The notes under the pieces: generated by a model
Seen by the model: only the letters and a program-made list of their open reading frames with translations
Database searches by the model: none
What the model was told of the DNA's origin: nothing
Assembly: GCF_004011695.2 (NCBI RefSeq)
Contig: NC_082410.1
Span: 1,798,001 to 1,862,000 of the forward strand
Length of the DNA stretch: 64,000 nucleotides
Origin: Ascochyta rabiei
Lineage: Eukaryota; Ascomycota; Dothideomycetes; Pleosporales; Didymellaceae
Direction of reading: 5' to 3'
Part shown: in pieces, positions 10,788-20,980 of the stretch
Numbering within the stretch: the stretch's first letter is position 1
Layout of the letters: every line of letters starts with the position of its first letter
Position numbers and translations under genes: made by a program

Positions 10788-12774
10788 ATTCGATAACGCA
10801 CGATGACGGAGGGCCATGATACCATGAGAGGCAATGTACAATAGCCGTGTACGCGGAAGCTGCCGGGAACGCCTCGCCTCGAGGTGGCTGTATAGACTTG
10901 GGCAATGCAAGCTTGATACGAACAACGTCTTCCAACATGTCCACCTATGACCATGGGACATTTATATGCAATCCCAAGAGTCCGACCGCTGCTGGAAGTA
11001 GGCGCAAAACTACCTGCTTAGCCACATTGACAACTCTCCTTCTGCAACTAGACAGGCAGACTAGCACCGACTGATATCGGAGATTACGCCACCGCCGACT
11101 ATCAAGCTATCAGGCAGCTCGCAACCGTTGTGCAGGTGAAGAGATATGCTTCGCAACCCCCACTTACTTGATCACGTCCATGCTGGTGGAGGGAGCATAC
11201 ATGCTAAACCGCCTTTGTCAAACTTGACCGTCCTCAAGCATCATATGAATAAGAGCGGATCTGATGAATATAGGAGAGACATGGCTGTTTCGTCGTTTGC
11301 GCTGACCAAGTTACGACCAGCTTGTCTAATAACCAAGCATTCTTGGAGAGCAGCAAGAAACAACAATCACCGACCGGGTGTCTGCGGACGATATTGTCAA
11401 TGCATTGCATCTGTTGCCTCGTGACACTGCAAGACACGTGCACCACTGTACATAGATAGCCAGATCATGCGCGACGGAACGTTGTTCCAGTAGGAAGCGT
11501 GACAGCTGTCAATCGCTTTGCATCATCAGCCACGTACATCAGCTCTCGGGGACCTTGCTTCCGGAGTCTGGCAACGGAAAGTCCAGCAGAACAGATATTG
11601 TCCATGTTGTCGTATGCAAGCACGGTTGAGCAGCAGGCGAGTCGGCGGGCTGGGCGTCGTCGACGCAACCGCCGATGTTGCATTCAAGATGCTCGAGCTT
11701 TTGAGGCCAAAAGGGCTGTGGCTGGCCGATCTTAGCCTGGCAGATCGGTCTGAGCCGGAGGATTGCTGCCAGATTGGATTTCCTGTTCGTGCAGTCGATC
11801 GGAGGAACAAGACGCATCATACTCAATGGGCTGCACGCACCACAGTACCATAGTACCATAGTACATGGGCGTCAGGGAGTGGAGACTGCATAAAGGGGCG
11901 CCTTCTGGTGCAACTGCAAGGCCTCGGCATGAGACGGCCAGCAGTTTGCGGCACTTGAAACGCTCGAAGCAGTCCGGCAGCGCAGACCTGGCCGCGGACG
12001 ACGTGAATGCGAGAGCGCAGGCCACCACTGGGCAGCAATTCTACCGAGCAGCGTGTGTGTGCAGGCCCCAGGGTGCACTGCTCGCCGTGCAGAGTGAAAT
12101 GCTGCCACGCTAGGGTGATGTGCCAAGGCTGATGAAGGTCGAGGTGGGAGGGCTACGCCTGCTGGATTGCCCGCCTCCTCACCTCTACCTACTCTCCCGC
12201 ACCCCCCCTACTGCCGTGCTTTCTCTCTGGGGCTTTTGCTGTTCTGTAGCGTGCAGCCGCCTCTTTGCAGCCTCTGTTCAGCAGCAACCGGTTTCTTGCG
12301 TTTCTTGCCCTCGGCTCCTACACAGCCTCCGGTGTTGCCGTCATCCGTTGGTGCCCATTCACGCCCTGTAAGTCCAGCCAGTCCAGCCAGCCCAGCCAGC
12401 CCAGCCAGCCCAGCCAGCCCAGCCAGCCCAGCGAGGTCCCGCCCTGCCTGTTGCCTGCGCGCTGCCTCCACACTCGTGCCCATCTGTCCCCCACAACAGC
12501 GGATTTACCTCTTCGCACCGCCGTGTTCCCTACTGTGTACTGTCTCTCGCTGCCTGCTCGCTCCACCTCCCCTGTCGGCCGCCTCGCTTGCCCGCACCGC
12601 TTACTCACCGCCTTGTCGGCAAAAGCCTCATACTGACCGGTCCACCCGTCACAGGCTGAACCTCCTCCTCCACCAACACAACACCGCCTCCGCCGCTGCG
12701 TCTCAACCGACGTCCCGCTACAACCACCACACCATCTGCAGGCCAGCCTCCTCAAGGTTGATCCTACCGCAATC
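10788..12774. other. Long gap upstream of casein kinase 1
   Basis: About 2 kb without a supported gene. The last 600 bp are C/T-rich on the plus strand, as expected of a long 5' leader and promoter of the downstream kinase gene, and contain a 9-bp tandem repeat. Open frames such as the one across 12167-12778 are low-complexity Ser/Pro/Ala and consistent with composition only. Short repeats of the type GTACCATAGTACCATAGTAC occur near 11844-11865. Confidence 0.5.
12371..12433 (+). repeat. 9-bp tandem repeat, 7 copies
   Basis: Unit AGCCCAGCC (first two copies AGTCCAGCC, last copy one mismatch) repeated seven times, about 340 bp upstream of the kinase ATG. Because the unit is three codons long, all frames stay open through it (SPA or SQP on plus, GLA on minus), which produces spurious ORFs. 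Confidence 0.9.
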
Positions 12775-14190
12775 ATGACGACAATGGTACAGCAGACCCC
12801 GCAGCCTGCATCGACACGCAGAGCCCGCACCCACTGCACTGCAAGGCCAGCAGCTGACTGTCACAGGATCTCCGTGTCGGCAACAAGTACAGAATCGGCC
12901 GCAAGATCGGCAGCGGTTCCTTTGGTGACATCTACCTCGGTGCGTGCAGAGTGACACTTTGTCCTCTCACCTGAGCTAACCTGCCTCAGGCACGAACATC
13001 ATCTCGGGCGAGGAGATTGCTATCAAGCTCGAGAGTGTCAAGGCGAAGCACCCTCAGCTTGAGTATGAGGCTCGTGTCTACAAGTCCCTCGCCGGCGGTG
13101 TTGGTATTCCCTTCGTGCGCTGGTTCGGTACCGAGTGTGACTACAACGCCATGGTCCTCGATCTGCTCGGTCCCTCCCTGGAAGATCTCTTCAACTTTTG
13201 CAACCGCAAGTTCTCGTTGAAGACTGTTCTCCTGCTCGCCGACCAGCTCATCTCCCGCATCGAGTACATCCACGCCAAGTCGTTCATCCACCGTGACATC
13301 AAGCCTGACAACTTCCTCATGGGCATTGGCAAGCGCGGTAACCAGGTCAACGTGATCGATTTCGGTCTGGCCAAGAAGTACCGTGATCCCAAGACACACT
13401 TCCACATTCCGTACAGAGAGAACAAGAATCTGACGGGTACTGCCCGCTATGCTTCCATCAACACCCACCTGGGTGTCGGTATGTCTGCCTGCGATTTTGC
13501 TCATTTGCATGCACTAACTGTAAACAGAGCAATCCCGTCGTGACGATATGGAGTCCCTGGGCTACGTTATGCTCTACTTCTGTCGCGGTTCCCTCCCCTG
13601 GCAGGGTCTCAAGGCGGCTACTAAGAAGCAGAAGTATGACCGCATCATGGAGAAGAAGATGACCACCCCCACCGAGGTTCTCTGCCGTGGTTTCCCCAAC
13701 GAGTTCGCCATCTACCTGAACTACACACGCTCTCTCCGCTTCGATGACAAGCCCGATTACTCCTACCTGCGCAAGATCTTCCGCGACCTGTTCGTCCGTG
13801 AGGGCTTCCAGTACGACTACGTCTTCGACTGGACCGTCTACAAGTACCAGAAGAACGCCCAGGCTATTGCCCAGGCTGCTGGTCAGGGCCAAGGTGAGGA
13901 GGACGACAAGAACGGTCGCGGACGCCACGTCACTACCACTGCCGCTGCCAACGCTGGCACTGCGGCCGGGGCCAAGCGCGGACCGGTCAATGCACGCCAG
14001 GAGGGCACCGGAATGTGAGTTCGATATATCTGATCCTTGTAAGGACCCCTTCCTCTGCGTTTGGTGTTCGATAACGCTTTTGCGCGGAGGACGCCACAGT
14101 CAGAATTTACTAACCTCTGATTCTCTGTTCAGGCAGCTTCGTTCGGCCAACAAGCGTGGCGGGGACCAGTATGCATCTGGTGGCTACTGA
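12775..14190 (+). CDS. ckiA: Casein kinase 1 (Hrr25/CkiA type)
   Basis: Five exons, 12775-12786, 12867-12939, 12990-13478, 13528-14014 and 14133-14190, sum to 1,119 nt (372 aa). The first exon encodes only MTTM and the second starts [20 protein letters not shown], the glycine-rich loop. Further kinase motifs are visible: AIKLESV (ATP lysine), [14 protein letters not shown] (catalytic loop), [12 protein letters not shown] (DFG) and the CK1-specific [21 protein letters not shown] Gln/Ala/Gly-rich tail follows the kinase domain and ends YASGGY. This is the essential CK1 of fungi, a cytosolic and nuclear Ser/Thr kinase acting on primed acidic substrates in growth, trafficking, DNA repair and ribosome maturation. 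The long pyrimidine-rich leader suggests an extended 5' UTR. Confidence 0.95.
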
Positions 14191-15035
14191 TTCTTGATGC
14201 GGCTTTCGATTCGTCATCTCAACTCTCTTGTGTAAACCGGTTCATTCGACTGGATTTCACACCAACGAATGGGAAATGCGGCAGTGCTGTCCTGGCAATA
14301 TATTGGACGGCATTTGCACCTATTCGATCAGTTCACGGGATCTATTCGTCGGAGACCTAATCAGGACCTGGCAAGACTTTTCGGTGTCTTGCATCTATTA
14401 TGGCCTCGGGTTTCTGGCGACTGTCTTGGTATCTGAAAGCTTATCCCATGCGGTATCTCAACTTCACATAGCGGTACGGTGGGCGATCATCACTATTCAG
14501 CATTGGTTTTCGTCACCACGACACCTAATACCTTGGACGCTGAGCACAGCTCTACTGGACAATTCCCGGATGATCATTGGTTCTACGGCGCTACTCTCCA
14601 TTAATCCTGCCTTTTCCTTGTCTTTATTACATGGTTTCCTACAGCATTTCTTTCGCGCGTTCTCCCTCCTTCGGATATGGTCTGCCAGATTGTGGGGAGG
14701 TCAAGATTGCAAGGGGACGAACACATAAATTGCGAACATGGCTGGAGCAGTGGCTCAGCACGAGGACGGGTAGTGATGTGGAAGACATTTTGGCGGGCAG
14801 CTAGACTGTTGGAAGGGCTTTTCTTGAGGGGCCGCTTCCGGGGATGTGTAGAAGGGTCTAGCTTGCTACCATTACGTCCGAAGTTGGGTGTTCGACGGTG
14901 AATGGTTTACTACAAATACAGTCTCCTTTGTTCCAGCTCGTACTCGTACTGACCCTTGCGTGATGTCTATCTTACAGTGATGCCAACGCCGCCCAACGCT
15001 GCTTTAATACAAGGCGAGATACAATATTGTTACAA
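14191..15035. other. Convergent 3' flanks, no gene seen
   Basis: Separates the kinase gene (plus) from the RSM22 gene (minus). It holds the two 3' untranslated regions. No supported ORF or RNA gene. Confidence 0.5.
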
Positions 15036-17459
15036 CTAATCCGCAAAGAAATCATCGGACTTCTTTCTCCCCTTCCTTCCACCACTTCCCCTAATCTTCC
15101 TATCCTTGTTGTACCGCCCGTTGCTGTCTCCAAACCCTCTCCCGCCGCTGGTGATTCTGTCCTCTCCAACATCCACTGCCCTGCCATCCTGCTCGCCCAC
15201 ACCAATCTCCACCGTGATCTTCTTCGGCGCCCTGATCCTGCGGCCCTTGCGATCAAACTCCTCATTCGGCCGCCCAAGGCGGACAGACTTAGGAATACGC
15301 GTCTTGGCACCCAACGCCCACAGGTCGCCCCAGCGGGATTTCTTCGCGTCGCGGAAGGCCTGTTTGGAGAAAGAGCGCGGCACAGTCCAGCGCTCGAGGG
15401 TGCCGGCGGGTGTGCACACGTCGAGGATGATGTGGCCTCTTCGCTTGAGCGCGGGGAGGATCAAGCGTGGCAGCGCGAGAGGATTGAGTTGGTCTGGCGT
15501 GACGAGGTCCGGGTTCTCCGGGTCCTGGCTCTCGGCTGCCCACTCGTGGCCGGCGAATGCGGCGTCGGTGCTGTCTGCGCCCTGTACGACGCCTTTGCCG
15601 ACGATGTCGTGTTGGGGCAGGCGCTGGTCGCGTCCGCGCTGTACGGCTAGGTAGCTGAATTGCACGTCCTCGTGATTCTTGTCCTTGGCGTTGAGGATAC
15701 GCTGCAGATAGGGCGGGCGAATGTAGCGCTGGGTGAAGAAGCAGAAATCTTTCCTTCCTGCGCTCTTGCCTGGGGTCGAATACATGGGGCATGCGGAGTG
15801 GTTTGTGCAGGGCGCGATGATCATGCCTGTTTCCTTGTTCGTGAAACGGGTTTCCTGGTCTGGTTTGCTGACTTGCTCCTCCAGTGGCGTTTCGATGGCG
15901 GTGCTGTCTGGAGAGGCAATGTGTCGGCTCAGGAGCAGCTCTCGTGCACCGGCAATTACTTCAAACCCTCGTGGCAGGCCCTTTTCAATCAGAATAAGGA
16001 CGCCGCCCTTAGGGTTAAGGAGGGACCAGTATTTACCAACTTGGTCTTTGCGTAGGTAATCTTGCTTCAGAGGCCAGAGAGTGTGCGGGGCTATGATTAT
16101 GTCGTAGACTTTGCGCGGTTGGGTTGTGTTGAGTTCGTCTTGAGAAGTGACGTGTTCGGGCAGCCGCGGGATGAAAGTCGTGTTCTCGAGTAGGCGGCTT
16201 GCGCGGTGGCGAAGGGTGTCTGAACTGGTGAGGACTGTGGCCTTGCCCTTTGGAGCGGTTTCTGTAGTTGATTCTTCTGGTGATGCCTCTTCTGAACTAG
16301 GCTCTTCGAGAGGGGCTTGTTCAGAGCTCTCTTGCTTACTCTCCCACTCAGCTTTCAATATCTCTTGCCATGCAAGCACTCCAACGCCGCCAGAGCCGGC
16401 ATCCAAAACAGTTCCACCCTTCTTCGCCAGCATGTGATCAACCCACGGTGTGCCTAGACGGCGTCGAACCTCAACCAAGGCGCTCATTACACTCGCGTAC
16501 GTTCCTGGCTGTACGGCAGCCATGTATGCATCGGCCTCGATGTTGCCCATCTCAGCCTGCGAAGGGTCAAGAGAGATGGGCTTCTGCTCTTTGCCTAATC
16601 TTGCGGGTGGCGTGCTCGCCGAGTTCGGCAGGCCACGTCCACCAAATATTCGGTTTGCTGACTCGGTGAGGTGCTTGTGGTTCGCACGTGTAAGCAGGAG
16701 GGCGGTGGGGTCGACAAGAGTGTCTTTGGGTAAGAATACGGTGGATGGTGATGGCTTAAAGCGGCCGGCGATAGTCAAGGGGTGTGCGCGCATGAAAGGC
16801 TCGTCCTCCACCTCCTCGTCTTCCCATTCTTCAGCTTCTTCATGCTGGATACGACTCTGCTCGTAGACACTGTCGTGGAAGTTCGCAGCCTTCTCCTCTC
16901 TGTATTCTTCCCACTCCTCTGGTGTCATTGATCCTTCATCTTCCTCTGCCAGGTCAATCTTCTTTTCCTCGTGGAGGTCGATTTCCTCAAGTTCACCATT
17001 TTCACCTCTCCGCAATAGCACCGTAGAGCCGTCTGGTTGCTCCTCAGATATGATCTCTTGTGGCTGCTTCTCAGTTGCTAGCAGTTCCTCCGCCGTATCC
17101 ACGAAGATGGGGGGCCCATATAATCTCTCGTACAGCGCGTACTCGTCAGCGCTCAAGTGGTCTCGTGGCAAAGCATCACGAAACTGCTGTCTCGCCTTTC
17201 GTACATTGACTTCAACATTCAACTTGTGTACTGCCGGGTCTACAGCTGAATCCGCTGAGCTTGTCGCGTCATCTTGAGATTGCTGTTGTCGTCGTCGTAG
17301 AAGTGTCGTCGACAGAGCGCGTTGCTGTGTGAATGAAGCTGTCGGTGCCGGTAGCAGGTAAGTCGCGCTCTGTGGTAGTCGTGCATTACGCGCTCGAGTG
17401 ATGGCGATATTGAGGCGACATGATGCACAGATGGACTGTATACTTTTTGCTTTGAGCAT
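15036..17459 (-). CDS. RSM22: Rsm22/METTL17-like mitochondrial ribosome assembly methyltransferase
   Basis: Single exon of 807 aa from the ATG at 17459. The first about 50 residues are basic and Ser/Ala-rich with two Arg-flanked hydrophobic patches, consistent with mitochondrial import. The middle has an Rossmann-type methyltransferase core (VLDAGSGGVGVLAW; YDIIIAPHTLWPL; GGVLILIEKGLPRGFEVI). A Cys patch, PCTNHSACPMY then KDFCFFTQR, matches the iron-sulfur-binding Cys set known for METTL17/Rsm22. After YIRPPYLQ a long C-terminal extension ends in a Gly/Arg/Lys-rich tail (GGRKGRKKSDDFF). The family acts on the small mitoribosomal subunit during assembly; whether it still methylates is debated. 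It is divergent from the flavoenzyme gene upstream. Confidence 0.85.
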   Translation of the reverse strand: MLKAKSIQSICASCRLNIAITRARNARLPQSATYLLPAPTASFTQQRALSTTLLRRRQQQSQDDATSSADSAVDPAVHKLNVEVNVRKARQQFRDALPRDHLSADEYALYERLYGPPIFVDTAEELLATEKQPQEIISEEQPDGSTVLLRRGENGELEEIDLHEEKKIDLAEEDEGSMTPEEWEEYREEKAANFHDSVYEQSRIQHEEAEEWEDEEVEDEPFMRAHPLTIAGRFKPSPSTVFLPKDTLVDPTALLLTRANHKHLTESANRIFGGRGLPNSASTPPARLGKEQKPISLDPSQAEMGNIEADAYMAAVQPGTYASVMSALVEVRRRLGTPWVDHMLAKKGGTVLDAGSGGVGVLAWQEILKAEWESKQESSEQAPLEEPSSEEASPEESTTETAPKGKATVLTSSDTLRHRASRLLENTTFIPRLPEHVTSQDELNTTQPRKVYDIIIAPHTLWPLKQDYLRKDQVGKYWSLLNPKGGVLILIEKGLPRGFEVIAGARELLLSRHIASPDSTAIETPLEEQVSKPDQETRFTNKETGMIIAPCTNHSACPMYSTPGKSAGRKDFCFFTQRYIRPPYLQRILNAKDKNHEDVQFSYLAVQRGRDQRLPQHDIVGKGVVQGADSTDAAFAGHEWAAESQDPENPDLVTPDQLNPLALPRLILPALKRRGHIILDVCTPAGTLERWTVPRSFSKQAFRDAKKSRWGDLWALGAKTRIPKSVRLGRPNEEFDRKGRRIRAPKKITVEIGVGEQDGRAVDVGEDRITSGGRGFGDSNGRYNKDRKIRGSGGRKGRKKSDDFFAD

Positions 17460-18179
17460 GGCTGAATCTTGAGAGTTTACAGTGTGGCAGCTTCTGTGCC
17501 TGCGCTACGGAAGAGAGAAAGTTCGCCGCAATGCACATTGTCAAGGGTCCACGCTAGAAGACGCGCCCAGCCAATCACTACGCAGGTGTTGATGGCAGCG
17601 TGCAGGACTGCGCAGCGTCTTGACTAGACTACCCCAGAGCACACAACGCTGATGTTTGCTTCAACTTGAGATCTTGAAAGTCTTGTAGGCTGAGTTTACA
17701 CCTAATCAATTTTTCTTGAAGTCTGATTTGGTAGTAATTGGTCATGTGCTGTATCTGAGGGACAAGCAACTGCTAGATTCGATCAGGATATGTGCGGATG
17801 CAAATGTCTTCAGCGGTCCACAATGCCTGAATGGCAGCCTGTAGACGGCATTTCTCAATGTGTCCATCTTGCGTGCTCCCCTTCGCTGATCGTTGCTTAC
17901 TGCCACTTATCGGCACTCGGTAGCTGGCACCCGGAGATATGAAGAGTTCCACCCCACCATGTATTCCAAGCTGTACTCTATGTACTTCCTCAACACAACT
18001 AAAACACTCAGACCAACAATCTGAGAAATTGTCAGAGAAACTTTGTCAGAGCACTCTGTCCAGTGTCACAGCAGAGCTAGCTTGAGTCTCGCAGACGTCA
18101 GCATCTAAGAAGAAGAGCGGGGATAACATTGCCATCACACATCAGTTGCTCGAGCCGGTACTGGAGCATCGACGTCGAA
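17460..18179. promoter_or_regulatory. Divergent intergenic region RSM22 / BBE-like gene
   Basis: 720 bp between two head-to-head start codons. A CCAATCA element lies near 17573, a plausible CCAAT-box for RSM22. No gene was seen. Confidence 0.4.
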
Positions 18180-19778
18180 ATGGGTTCAGTCGCTGAGAGT
18201 TTCGACTACAAGTCACTGAAAGAGCTATTGAAAGGCACGACCGCTGAGGTGCTGACACCTGATGATGGTCAGAAGTATGAAGACATCATCCAAAGATGGA
18301 GTGAGAGTTGCGTCAGGAGAGCTGTAAGTCACGGATAGTCCCAGTGGATCCCCACTGCGGATTGACAGTCTTCACGTTCAAGAGGTCAGCTCTTTCGTTG
18401 GAAACGGTTAAACTAACTATAGTCTAGTCCGCTGTTGTAGCAGTTAGATCGACATCTGACATCTCGGCGACTCTCGAGCAAATACGCAAACACAAGCTGC
18501 CTTTCACCGTCCGAGGTGGCGGGCACTCCACCTCTGGCGCAGCATCTATCGAGAACGGTCTCGTGATCGATCTCTCCAAGATGCGTAACGTCACTGTCAA
18601 CCGAGAAGCCCGTACCATCACTGCTGAAGGCGGCACAATCTGGGAAGACGTCGACCTCGCCGCCGCGAAACACGGACTTGCAACTGTCGGTGGCACCGTA
18701 AACCACACCGGGGTTGGCGGCCTCACCCTTGGCGGTGGCTACGGTTATCTCACAGGAAAGTACGGTCTCACAATCGACAACCTACTCTCCGCCGAGATAG
18801 TCCTCGCGTCCGGTGAGGTCCTGACTGCCTCCAAGACAGAGAACGCAGACCTATTCTGGGCCATTCGCGGCGCAGGACAAAACTTCGGCGTCGTAACAAA
18901 CTTCACATTCCAAGGCTACGACCAGCCCAACCCCGTCTTTGCAGGCCCGCTCGTATTCCCCCCAACAGCTCTCCCGCAGATTGTGGAATTCATGAATAAG
19001 TTTCACGAAACGAATGACGGGCGACAAGCACTCTTGGTCGCGTTCTCGAGCCCACCGCCCCAAAACGCTCCCGTCATCCTCACGCAGCTCTTCCACAACG
19101 GAACAGAAGCCGAAGGCAAAGAGATATTCGCAGAACTCTTCGCGCTGAACCCCCTCGCGAACATGAGCGGCATGGTACCATACCCTGTGCTGAACAGCCT
19201 CCTCAATGTCTCGGCCGGCTTCGACGGACGCAAGCAGTTTGGCGGCGGCGCGTTCAAGCTGCCCCTAGACCCGTCTTTCGTCGAGGGCGTGTACAACGAG
19301 TTCCAGACGTTTGTGGAGAGCAAAGCGGATTTCCAGATCGCGCAGAGCATGATGCTATGGGAGGTTGTTCCGTACGAGAAAGTCATCGAGGTACGGAATG
19401 AGGAGACGAGTTTTGCGAATCGCGGTGATTACTACAACGTCGCGACTGTGTTCAAGTGGTACGTACTTGATGTCCCTCTTCGCAGAGAGGATGAATCTCA
19501 CTGATCGCTTCTCTGATAGGTTCGATCCCAGTCTCGACAACGAGATGCGCATCTTTTCGCGCTCGCTGCTCAAGAAGGCTTCCGAGACGGCGGCAGATAG
19601 GTCAAAAGATGGGGGCGTGGGCCAGTACGGCAACTATGCCAGTGAGGACGTTGCGGCGAACGACATCTTTGGCGCCAATGTGAGGCGTCTGGAGGATTTG
19701 AAGCAGAAGTACGATCCAGAGAATCTGTTCAGTCACGGCACGAAGCTCACGCCACGACCGTTGGTGGTGGTCAATTGA
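18180..19778 (+). CDS. FAD-linked oxidoreductase, berberine-bridge-enzyme-like
   Basis: Three exons, 18180-18323, 18428-19458 and 19520-19778, give 477 aa. The N-terminal PCMH-type FAD domain shows VRGGGHSTSG, whose His is the expected 8-alpha covalent FAD attachment site, then GVGGLTLGGGYGYLTGKYGL. The C-terminal BBE domain ends NYASEDVAANDIFG...RLEDLKQKYDPENLF. I see no secretion signal, so a cytosolic enzyme is likely, although many relatives are secreted. The region that carries a second, Cys-linked FAD bond in plant BBE reads TVNHTGVGG here, with no Cys, so single covalent attachment is inferred. Substrates of this family range from sugars to alkaloids and polyketides; none can be assigned. 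No biosynthetic cluster surrounds it. Confidence 0.88.
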
Positions 19779-20122
19779 GTCTATTGTAAGTCGCTGCTTT
19801 GGTGGTCGAGTTCACGAGGATCTTGCCGCATGCTGAGTAGAGACTGCTGGCGGAGTGGTTGTGGATCTTCAGCAATTGATACAGTTGATCTTGCACGTTC
19901 GACAGTACCACCCTCCCCCGTGAGGCGTTGCTGTTCTTCACTCTATTCAGTCGCAGCCCCAACTTGGCCTTCCTACTGACTTCCATGCCTGCCGTCATCT
20001 TTTCCTTTTGGCCACACTCAGTCCCGGCACCACAGTCCGAGCAACTCAAAATCTTCGAACGCGCACCGAGTCCCACATGCATCAGGAATTCCCATTCGTG
20101 TTCAATTCCTTGTTGTCCTCCC
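19779..20122. other. Convergent 3' flanks
   Basis: Short gap between the BBE-like gene (plus) and the PDCD5 gene (minus). Nothing supported. Confidence 0.5.
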
Positions 20123-20649
20123 TCAAACATCCTTCATCAGCTCCTCCAACTCCTCATCCTCATCCCACCCGCCGCCACCACGCCTATTCACCACAATCTT
20201 GCTCTCCTCCTTCTCATTCTGCTCCGCCACGGCGCCCAGGATATCCTTCAACTGATCCTCGGACACCTTCTGCCGTATCTGGCCCGTGCGCGCCAGCATG
20301 ATGAGCCGGTTCTCAATGTCTGTCGCGCGCGACTCTTTGACCAGCCTGATGCGCCCGAGGCGGTCGGCGGCGTCGGGCGTCAGGATCTGCGAGAGGATGT
20401 GCTGGCGCTGGTCCGCTGCGTGAGTGTGTTAGACGATGGAGAAGCTAGAGAGAACGAACGGGGAACGTACATTCTTGTTGTCTGGTGGATCGTTAGTAGT
20501 CTTCATGTCTGCAGCGCTTCGTGGTTTATCTACCTCCGCTGGTCTTGCTCTGAGCCTTCGCCGCTGGGGCTGCCACGGCCTCCACCACCTTGCTGCTGCA
20601 GTTGTTGCAGACGGGCTTGCCTGATTTGCTCGAGGTCGGCGTCGGACAT
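20123..20649 (-). CDS. PDCD5/TFAR19 family DNA-binding protein
   Basis: Three exons, 20649-20534, 20481-20471 (only 11 nt) and 20415-20123, give 420 nt (139 aa). The start MSDADLEQIRQARLQQLQQQ, the RQQESDQR bridge across the micro-exon, the core ILTPDAADRLGRIRLVK and MLARTGQIRQKVSEDQLKDI, and an acidic C-terminus (DEDEELEELMKD) match the PDCD5 family. These small triple-helix proteins are found in archaea and eukaryotes; in human cells PDCD5 associates with the CCT chaperonin and is linked to apoptosis. The 11-nt exon is needed both to keep the frame and to restore the conserved RQQE; donors are GTAGAT and GTACGT, with branch sites ACTAACG and TCTAACA. Both introns are about 52-55 bp. Confidence 0.88.
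20471..20481 (-). other. 11-nt micro-exon of the PDCD5 gene
   Basis: On the minus strand ACAACAAGAAT lies between an ACCAG acceptor and a GTACGT donor. It completes AG|A, adds CAA CAA GAA and leaves T for TCG in the next exon (R-Q-Q-E-S). Without it the two large exons are out of frame. Confidence 0.75.
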
Positions 20650-20980
20650 GTTGCGTGTGTTTGTTGTGAGCGTCTGGGTTGCTGTAGAAAAGCAGTGGAT
20701 GACGTGCGGGGGAGTTCGAGGCTCGGAGGTCGGAGATGGTGGGGCGACCTTGCAGCGTACTCACTAGATATTTTGTTTGTGCATACACAGCCTGGCATTA
20801 CTATTTTTCAAGAGCTCAAACCTGCCTCATAGTAGCTGCAGTGCACACCAACAAGCTAGCGAAGTGTTCATAGATTGGATTGTCTTTGCGTGGGTGTTTC
20901 ACGGTGATGTTCAGCACCTATTCGGAGTATGCCCTGTAAAACATCTCGCAGGATCAAAAATATCCATTCAGCCATCAGCC
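20650..20980. other. PDCD5 promoter, UBX gene 3' flank
   Basis: 331 bp between two minus-strand genes. No additional feature is supported. Confidence 0.45.

Noticed and set aside
12371..12433. Possible CRISPR-like array
   Set aside because: Units are contiguous with no spacers, so it is a simple tandem repeat. The organism is a eukaryote.
12167..12778. 203-codon plus-strand ORF across the 9-bp repeat
   Set aside because: Ser/Pro/Ala composition reflects the pyrimidine-rich leader of the kinase gene. No splice or domain support.
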